Below, one piece after another: positions 56,918 through 64,000 of a DNA stretch of 64,000 nt. Under the pieces are notes generated by a model that worked only from the letters and a program-made list of their open reading frames with translations, did not search any database and was not told the DNA's origin. The stretch lies in the NCBI GenBank assembly GCA_033002965.1, contig JAURVB010000674.1, positions 272,989 to 336,988 of the forward strand, read 5' to 3'. The stretch is from Piper betle. Taxonomy: Eukaryota; Streptophyta; Magnoliopsida; Piperales; Piperaceae. Position 1 is the stretch's first letter. Every line of letters begins with the position of its first letter. The position numbers and the translations under genes were made by a program.

Positions 56918-58094
56918 CGCAGTGGGATCGAACGTTGGTATCCATGAATTTGTTTAAATTATTTACCCGCTACCCGGTTAATTATTAATTACCCGGTCAA
57001 GTGGAAAGTATTAGTTAACCAGTTAAGTATTTTTACCCGGTTAAGTAAAATCTGGTACGTATAATCACAAATCTGGTACGTATAATAGATAGAACATCAT
57101 ACTTTCCTTGTTGGTAGCCTAGGTCGGCCTGAGCCCAGATTCGACTACCATGCACCGAGTGCAACCGGGGTCAATGAATTGACTCAGTCTGACACTGGGT
57201 CGTGTTATGTACGTGAATTTTGTAATGCATCGACATTGTTTTGGAGTAGTGGTAGCCACCCCATAAAAAGGCTACGGCCGGGGTGAGTGAGGCACAACAA
57301 TTCCTCCATCGCACTGGAGTGCAGTGATAGCCGCCCCATAAAAAGGCTACGGCCGGGTGTGTGAGGCACTGGCACTAGAATTGGTAGCGAGAGCTTCCCC
57401 ATAAATGGGGCATAGCAATCACCTGAGTGCAGTGATAGCCGCCCCACAAAAAGGCTACGGCCGGGTGTGGAAGGCATTGGCACTGGAGTGCAGTGATAGC
57501 CTCCCCATAAAAAGGCTACGGCTGGGGTGTGCGAGGCACTGGCACTAGAATTGGTAGTGAGAGCTTCCCCACAAACGGGGCATAGCAATCACCCGAGTGC
57601 AGTGATAGCTACCCCACAAAAAGGCTACGGCCGAGGTGTGCGAGGCACTGCACGAGACGGTAATGGTAGCCTCCCCACAAAAAGGCTACGGCCAGGGTGT
57701 GCGGATAACAGCGGATACCTCCTCCGCATTGTTTTGGAGTATAGCGGAATCGCTCCACCGCATATTAAAATAAACATAAGGAAATAGTGGAATGTACTTG
57801 TCTTGTTTTATCTATTATAATACTTAATGTTGTAATCACTAACGCGGAATTGCCTCCGCAGGTATGCAGATACGAGATTTGGTGATTGACATCCAGAGTA
57901 TGGAGCAAAATAATTATGAGGACTCCTTTTTTTTTTAATTGAGAAATAAGTGTGGTTGCTGGGAAACGGTCCAAGACTGTGGGATCTTTATATATGTTTT
58001 TGTTAAATAAAAAATGTTAGTCATATTTACTTAATTGTGAGTAACACCTGGCCAGCTAGGCCCACAATATAATGAAAAATGACGGGTCGTTACA
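56860..58094 (+). repeat. 3' LTR of gypsy C (1235 bp, internally deleted)
   Basis: Same ends as the 5' LTR. It carries an 18-bp extra stretch near 56975 (taattattaattacccgg) and lacks about 450 bp corresponding to 50481-50929. At the deletion joint (57050) lies a short copy of the neighbouring atctggtacgtat. Many other differences are C/T or G/A changes at CG sites. Confidence 0.92.
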
Positions 58095-58990
58095 CATACA
58101 AGGCCTCTAAGAGTACCATCTCCATAATGGCCAAGTAGCTATTGATGTACGTAAAGCCTACCAAAGGAAATTGCTCCTCCCAAGATCCATCGAAGTCTAC
58201 AATTTATGACCAAAGGAAGTCCTCAAGGATCTGAATCATCATCTCAGACTGCCACTGAGTCTGTTGATGATACGTTGTGCTAAATTGGGTCTCTATTCCA
58301 AGTTCTCTCTGGAATGATCTCAAGTAGGAAGAGGTAACTCTAGGGTCCCTATCTGATACAATCCCCTAGGGCACACTGTGGAGTCTAGCAATCTGATCTT
58401 GATAAAGTCTGCTGAAGGTAGACACATGATAAGTCATACAAATCAAGATGAAGTGAGCCAATTTTGTTAACCTATCAACAACAACTCATACTGCATCAAT
58501 TTGCTGTCTAGAAGGGCGTAGATGTGTGAGAAAGTTGCACGTGATGCAATTCCACTTCTACTATGGTCGTGGCAATGACTACAATAAACCACCTGGTCTC
58601 TGGCACTCGATCATGACCTATTGACAAACAAGACATTGCGACACAATGTTGAGGACAACCTTCTTCAGCCCTAGCCACCAATAAAATCAGCACATGTCGT
58701 AATACATCTTCACTAAGCTCGGATGCACTATGAACCTCGAGTGATGGGCCTTGTGAAGAATGTCCTCACGTATTCCTGGTTAGTCTACAACATATAGCAC
58801 ATACAACAGTCCTCTCATCCAGTACAAGCCATCTACCTCCCTCACCAAGCTGAAATGAGTCCCCTATAGAAACGACTGCTCAGGCAATTGATAAACTGCA
58901 CGTGATTGTTTGATATAGTTTGCTATGATCAGACTCATAGTTGTCCTCACCAACACTGCTACAAGTTATTCAGCTACGTCCTCTTACTGA
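58095..58990 (-). pseudogene. Gypsy A internal region, part 2 (integrase)
   Basis: The reverse strand encodes a different gypsy integrase: VSDRDPRVTSSYLR (58357-58316) and TQFSTTYHQQTQWQSEMMIQ with ILEDF (58290-58215), ending at EALYG next to the insertion point of gypsy C. Upstream (58990-58500) is the zinc-binding and linker region, heavily mutated. At about 58998 it stops against copia D. Confidence 0.78.
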
Positions 58991-58998
58991 TCCTCATA

Positions 58999-61900
58999 CT
59001 GTAGATAGAGTAACATACTTGTTTAATTTGGACCGCCAAGAAACAACACCACCAGCTAAAGTAATAACAACCCCAGAAGTGGACATCCTAGAGTATAGAT
59101 AACCAATCATATTTATATTAGTATAACATGATAATATAGGCTTACCTCCCCTAAAGCGTAAACATAGGTTGGAGTTACCTCTCAAATATCTCAATATCCA
59201 CTTAACTACTTGCTATTGCTCTCTATCAGGATTAGACAAATGTCTATTTACCGCCCCTACAACATTCACTATGTTTGGTCTAGTACAAACCATAGCATAC
59301 ATAAGACTCCCTACAACAGATGCATAAGGGATCCCATATACCTCTGTTTCACTTAGCTCACCCTTATTCTATTTGAATTGAGCTCATAGTGGAACAACAA
59401 CCTGATGTGGCTTCCTTTATGTTGAACTGCTCAAGTACCTTCTCACTACATTTCTCTTGAGATAGCCAAATCTTCTTTACCTTTCTATCCCGTCAGATGG
59501 GCATGCTAAGAAATTGCATGACCCAAGTCTTGCATATTGAAGGATTTACCCAATTTTTCTTCAAATTTGCAATTCTTGATTTATCCTTGCCAAGAAACAA
59601 CATATCATCAACATAAAGAAGCAAATTGATAAAGTCATTCTCCCCAAATTTCTTGATAAATACACAATGGTCTGAAATAGTTTTGTTGTAACTTGACTCT
59701 CCATAAATGAATCTAACTTCTTGCACCATTGTTTGGGAGCTTGTTTGAAGCCACACAAACTCTTTTTCAATATACACACCATCTATTTGTTTTCCTTGTC
59801 CACAAAACTATCAGGTTGTTCCAAATATATTCTTTCATCAAGATCACCATGGAGAAATACAACCTTCACATCTAACTACTCAACCTCTAAATTCATACTT
59901 GCAGGAAAACCTAGCACACAAGATATTGAAAAAAAATTTTAACAGGTGAGAAAATTTTGTCAAAGTCAATACCTTTCTTTTCCCGAAAACCTTTCACCAC
60001 AAATCTTGTCTTGTTCATTGGTTGTGAGTTACCTTCTTTTTGCTTATGTCGATAAACCCATTCATCCTTCAAGGCCTTTCTCCCCTTAGGAAGATTCACA
60101 AACTCAAGTCATGTTCTCATGCAATGACTTTAGTTTCTCTCACATTACACTTACCCATTTGCCTTTCTCCTTATGACAAATAGCTTCACTAACATGTTCA
60201 GGCTCACCACTTTCTGTGAGTGTCACATATGTAGATTTTGGATACTTCATGGATGGAAAATTCTACCAGACTTTAATCTAGCAACTCTACTAGATTTTGT
60301 TCTAGTATTATTAGCATCCCTTAATCAACAACTTGATCACTATCATGTACATGTTCATCAACAACATCAAGAACTATATCATTAGCAATATTATTCTCCT
60401 CACCTACACCATCACTAGGCTAAGAAATAGGAATGTCATTTAGGGCTTCTTCATCAATCTATTTAGCAACCTCTAAAATAATATCCTTTACAACCGTTAG
60501 AAGAAGAGATGAAATCTTAACCTTTACTACATAATCCTGAAATCACTTTCCAAAGTCTTTTGAAATTGATTCCTCGAAACATTATATCCCGACTTCAAAC
60601 AATCTTCTTCTCCTTAGGATCCCAAAGTCTGAAACAAAACTCTACCTCCTCATAACCCTGGAATATACATTCAAATGACCTAACATCAAGCTTAGCCTTA
60701 CTTCCTTAGACACATGTACAAAAACTTTACAACCAAGCACCCTTAAATGAGTGTATTTTACCTTCCTACCGCTCAAAACTTTTTCTATAACATTTCCACC
60801 TAAAGAAAGTGTAGGAGACCTGGTAATTAAATAATAGGCAATACAAACAACTTCAGTCCAAAATCCTTTAGGTAGTAATTTTGCTACAGAAAGCATACAC
60901 AACCCTTTCTTAAAATGTTCTGTTCATCCTCTGAGCCACCCTATTCAATTGTGTGGTGTAGGGGACATTCTTCTCATACCGAATGCCTTGTTTGGCACAA
61001 TAAATTTGAAATTCATTAGAACACTATTCACCTCCATTATCACTTCTTAAATATTTCAAAATTCACCCTTTTCTCACTGTACGAGAACATGAAATGATTT
61101 AAAAGTACTAAACACATCACTTTCACTCTTCAAACAATAACATCATACCTTCCTTAAAATATCATAAATATAAATGACAAAATAAGGGGCTCTACCAAGA
61201 GAAATCATCTCTATTTGACCACACACATTAGAATGTTCAAGTTCAAGTATCTGAGTCTTCTTCTTGTGAGTTGATACAAAAGAAACCCTCTATTGTTTTC
61301 TAGCCAAGTGTTTTCGCATCAAATTGAGGAAAATAATTTTTCTTCAGAAACTCTAGCCCCTTCTCACTTATGTGTCTCAATCTCCTAAGCTACAAATCAA
61401 CTGTGAGAGTTGTAGAGGTATTATTAACCTCCCAATGAATCAGACTAGATGTAGTCCTATAAAGAATATTGTACTGCTACCCTTTAGAAACCACTAAAGA
61501 TCCTTTCACCATTTTTCATAAGGCATATGAAAATTGTAAAACATAACACTCATTGTCCAACACACCTGTCGATATCAAATTCAATCTTAAATCAAGAATA
61601 TGATGCACATTTTTCAAAACAAGTTTGCAACCAAAATTGGTCACAATATGTGCATCAACATAACCAATAATTTAAGAAGTACCATTGTTGCCCATCTCAC
61701 GACATCTAGATCAACTGTCACGTAAGTGTTGAAGAAATTTCTACATAGGGTAGCATGAAATGATGTGCTAGAATCAATCACCCAACTAGTATCACCAAGT
61801 ATGATTAGTGCATCTTCTCTTACAACATTGACAACACCCTTATTGTCAACCCCTTTACCATCTCTTAGATCTTTCTTGTATTTGTAAGTGTTTTGCTTCT

Positions 61901-62006
61901 TATGGCCAATTTTATCACAATAAAAACATTTAAAGGTCTTGTTTCTTGATTTAGACCTTCCTCCACTCTTTCTCTTCCACCTCAACACTCTTCCACAAGA
62001 ACTACC
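58999..62006 (-). pseudogene. Copia element D, pol and part of gag, ends missing
   Basis: Reverse-strand order: CCHC knuckle CFYCDKIGHKKQN (61930-61890), protease WVIDSSTSFHATLC, gag-pre-integrase, integrase (AKLLPKGFWTEVVCIAYYLI, HLRVLGCKVFVHV at 60902-60642), reverse transcriptase (RKALKDEWVYRHKQKEGN, KKSLCGFKQAPKQWCKK, LLYVDDMLFLG with an intact YVDD at about 59610), and RNase H (YLRGNSNLCLRF, STSGVVITLAGGVVSWRSK). Stops and shifts are frequent. It breaks off in RNase H at 58999, with no 3' LTR, and at 62006 against an LTR. The domain order identifies Ty1/copia; it resembles the Tork group. Confidence 0.88.
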
Positions 62007-62217
62007 TGTTGGGCCCTTTGGGCCCCCACCCAAGCTCCGAAAACCATTGTTGGACCCTTTGGGCCTCCAAAAGGGACTTTAAACAACCAAAGGAAACTCA
62101 CAATAGGTGTCACGGGCCTCTCTTAATCTAAAAGCTAGCTCAAGGAATAAGGCTTTCCCATTAGCCTATATACAAGTCACCAACAACCTCTACGATTGAT
62201 GTGAGACAAACCCAACA
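62007..62217 (-). repeat. Short LTR-like element (LTR2)
   Basis: Reverse strand: starts TGTTGGGTTTGTCTCACATC, has a TATA box (TGTATATAGG, about 62170-62161) and ends GGGCCCAACA. A second possible end, GGGTCCAACA, lies 41 bp earlier (62048). It is preceded on the reverse strand by the purine tract GTGTGAAGGGGAGT, as a 3' LTR should be. No matching 5' LTR is seen. Confidence 0.55.
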
Positions 62218-62391
62218 ACTCCCCTTCACACATCGGGAGTGGCCCGAAACCATCATCGTCTAACACACTCCCCTTAAATCAGACGGCACCCACCTAGCAA
62301 ACTCCTCTTCAAATCATCAGATGGAACCCATGAAGGAGACAACAACAATCGGCATAGGCAAACCTCACTCGAACTTGGCTCTAATACCACT
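62218..62391 (-). mobile_element. 174-bp internal segment with PBS and PPT
   Basis: Reverse strand: the primer site TGGTATTAGAGC (62389-62378, one mismatch to tRNA-Met) adjoins LTR1, and the purine tract adjoins LTR2. Nothing is encoded between. The size and layout are those of a TRIM-type element, except that its two flanking LTRs are unrelated. Confidence 0.5.
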
Positions 62392-62796
62392 TGTTGGGAT
62401 TGTAACACACAGAATCCCTAAACTCCTTGATATGCAATAATAAGTACACAAATCACTCCAATTGGGAAATCCTCGCGCTTTCCAATTAGGAACAACTCAC
62501 AATTTCTAACTGGAACACACTCCAATTAGGAAACTCACAATTCACAATTAAAACAACACTCTCAATTGTGTACTCTCTTTAATTCAGTTCTGTTCTATTT
62601 CACTCACAATACAACTACATATATACAGGGAAAGAAAACCAGCCTCGTAAATACCAAGAGCCAAATACTAAATACTCATCGTCTTCAACAATTCTTCTCG
62701 AATTTCTCGTACCTCTTGGAATAAATCCATGTCTTTACAATTCCCCATGTAGTTGCATGTCTTCTCACATCCATCGTATGATGAGGGACCCCAACA
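62392..62796 (-). repeat. LTR of copia G (LTR1, 405 bp)
   Basis: Reverse strand: starts TGTTGGGGTCCCTCATC after the purine tract GGAAGGGAAGAAT, has a TATA box CTGTATATATG (about 62628-62618), and ends GTTACAATCCCAACA. It is followed by a primer site two bases later. It serves as the 3' LTR of the gag-bearing copia element to its right. Confidence 0.75.
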
Positions 62797-62985
62797 ATTC
62801 TTCCCTTCCGAATCATACGGAACACACTAGGGTTGGTTTCAGCATCCTTCATATGGAAAAGAGATACACCCCTTCTCGACCCATGTGAAAAACTCCTCTT
62901 CCGACTCATGTGGAATGCACTTTATCTCCCTTGATTGGAACTTCTAGCACATCTCCCCCACCCTCTTGGGGAAAGAATTACGACT
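62797..62985 (-). other. Short 3' non-coding region and PPT of copia G
   Basis: About 190 bp between the end of the gag/protease frame and LTR1. The polypurine tract CGGAAGGGAAGAAT is at 62810-62797. It contains repeated catatgga and gactcatgtgga motifs. Confidence 0.55.
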
Positions 62986-64000
62986 TTACTTTTCATCATT
63001 TAGGATCAACTTCTCTTCAAACATCTTTACTAACCCATCCACTCGGGTTTCGGAAAATAGCTTATTTTCATCTTCCAACTTGACAACAACTTTCCTTCTA
63101 TCATGAGTATGATCATTACCAAGAATCTTATTACTGAATTCCATTTCTACCTCAGTATGATCAACCCGTCGATGCCATGCTTGCTTAGGAGGCCCATCAA
63201 GAGTACTTCCACTCTTGACATATCGAAATAATGTCCTGTACAAGCTGCCATATTTTTCCCCTTTTGCAATGATAAGTGCACCCTTGGATAACGTCCATAC
63301 TCCTCTAGCAAATTGAGAACTATTGCCAATATCATCCAACTTGCCCAAAGACAATATATTTTCCTTCAAGCTTGGAATATGTCTCACATTCTTCAAAAAT
63401 AATTTGTGACCCAAACTAGTCACCATATGCACATCTCCCATGCCAACAACACGTGATGTATTACCATTTCTCATCTTCACCATTCCCAAATTTTCTGATT
63501 TATAGGTAGTGAAGAGCTCTCTACATGATGTTGCATGAAAGGAAGCTCCAGAATCTACAATCCAACTTGAATTATCTGTCTTACGAAAGCACTCATCATT
63601 ATAAGAAGTAAAAAGTACTAAGTCATTTCCATAATTAATAGAATTGACTTCATCATTTTCTTGTTCTTGGTCCTTTTCCTTGTCATGTTGCATATCCCTT
63701 GTTAATTTTTTGTAATACCTTTTTATGTGATCAACCTTGTTACAATAGAAGCACCTTATCACCTTTCTTCCATTATTTGTCTCCTTGAACCCACTCTTGC
63801 TCTCCTCAGAAACCAAGGCTTGCTCCCTTCAAGATGAAGTTGATATTGCTGACTTTCTTCTTAGCTCCTCTAACAAGAGTGATGTCGTAACAGAGTTTAA
63901 GTCAAGTTCAAAAACATGAATCGAACTCATAATTAAATTGTCCCATGAGCCTGGCATTGAACAGAGAAGTAAGGTGGCTTGTTCTTCCTCATCAACCTTT
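62986..64000 (-). pseudogene. gag-protease of copia G, leaves the window at 64000
   Basis: The reverse strand from 64000 reads copia gag (KVDEEEQATLLLCSMPGSWD, NLIMSSIHVFELDLNSVTTS), an in-frame TGA near 63828, then 63816-62986 uninterrupted (276 codons). That part holds a CCHC-like knuckle CFYCNKVDHIKRYY (last Cys is Tyr), the protease site WIVDSGASFHATSCRELF, and gag-pre-integrase (HIPSLKENILSLGKL, AWHRRVDH). After WHRRVDH the sequence no longer resembles copia (EVEMEFSNKILGNDHTHDRR, ending KLILNDEK). The element has no integrase, reverse transcriptase or RNase H before its PPT and LTR, so it depends on enzymes supplied in trans. Confidence 0.82.

Larger units (their letters stand above)
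50309..58094 (+). mobile_element. Gypsy (Ty3-type) element C, full length, mutated
   Basis: Structure: LTR 50309-51967, PBS, gag, protease, reverse transcriptase, RNase H, integrase with a C-terminal tail, PPT, LTR 56860-58094, and 5-bp duplications CATAC. The gag-PR-RT-RH-INT order is diagnostic of Ty3/gypsy. The post-integrase tail (EKPIRILARE, IPLVKVL, EEATWETEQEMAKKYP) resembles chromovirus elements of the Tekay type; that lineage call is tentative. In-frame stops and frameshifts in gag, the PR junctions and integrase make it non-autonomous. Confidence 0.92.

Noticed and set aside
1..64000. tRNA, rRNA, CRISPR arrays, bacterial-type operons or phage genes
   Set aside because: None seen. 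The repeats are LTRs, microsatellites and transposon termini, and the tRNA-like matches are retrotransposon primer sites only.

Overview
This is nuclear DNA of a flowering plant, most likely a eudicot. It is AT-rich, coding density is very low, introns have GT..AG borders, and a bHLH gene sits among several layers of LTR retrotransposons. No bacterial, organellar, rRNA, tRNA or CRISPR feature was seen. The species cannot be told from the sequence.

Only two loci look like host genes. The clear one is at about 11.65-14.4 kb on the + strand: a SAC51/SACL-type bHLH gene. Its long, intron-containing leader carries several upstream ORFs. The last is the 53-codon conserved-peptide uORF of this family, split by an 89-nt intron and visible in full only after splicing. 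In Arabidopsis this uORF class represses the main ORF and thermospermine relieves the repression (xylem differentiation), so the same control is expected here. The second locus, at 31.70-32.20 kb on the - strand, is a possible small secreted-peptide gene with a TATA box and an N-terminal signal peptide; its family is unknown. A 95-codon open frame at 17.9-18.2 kb (-) is unassigned.

The rest is mostly transposon-derived. 1-3.7 kb: LTR fragments of one family in head-to-head orientation. 4.76-6.24 kb: a MITE-like element with inverted termini. 7.84-8.22 kb (-): a reverse transcriptase relic of an endogenous pararetrovirus. 8.2-11.6 kb and 14.4-16.7 kb: intergenic, nothing recognised. 16.7-17.6 kb: possible CACTA-type transposon end. 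18.36-21.73 kb and 34.76-36.59 kb: two + strand LTRs of one family (A). 22.67-31.13 kb: gypsy element E, which keeps only gag between its LTRs and is split inside the gag zinc-finger region by copia element F (26.08-30.02 kb, -, target duplication ACATT). 37.2-38.9 kb: two direct LTR-like repeats. 38.90-41.77 kb: a non-autonomous CACTA transposon with both termini. 42.0-43.3 kb (-): a decayed gene resembling the plant transposon-protein domain family.

From 44.3 kb to the right edge lies a nested cluster. Gypsy element A (-) runs from an LTR at 44,334-49,592 into integrase sequence at 58,095-58,990. Its LTR is interrupted by a solo LTR (B, 44,614-47,377, target duplication CATGC). Its integrase is interrupted by a complete but mutated gypsy element C (+, 50,309-58,094, target duplication CATAC). 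Gypsy A ends against copia D (-, 58,999-62,006). D in turn abuts a composite of two unrelated LTRs with a PBS and PPT between them, and then a gag/protease-only copia element G that leaves the window at 64,000.
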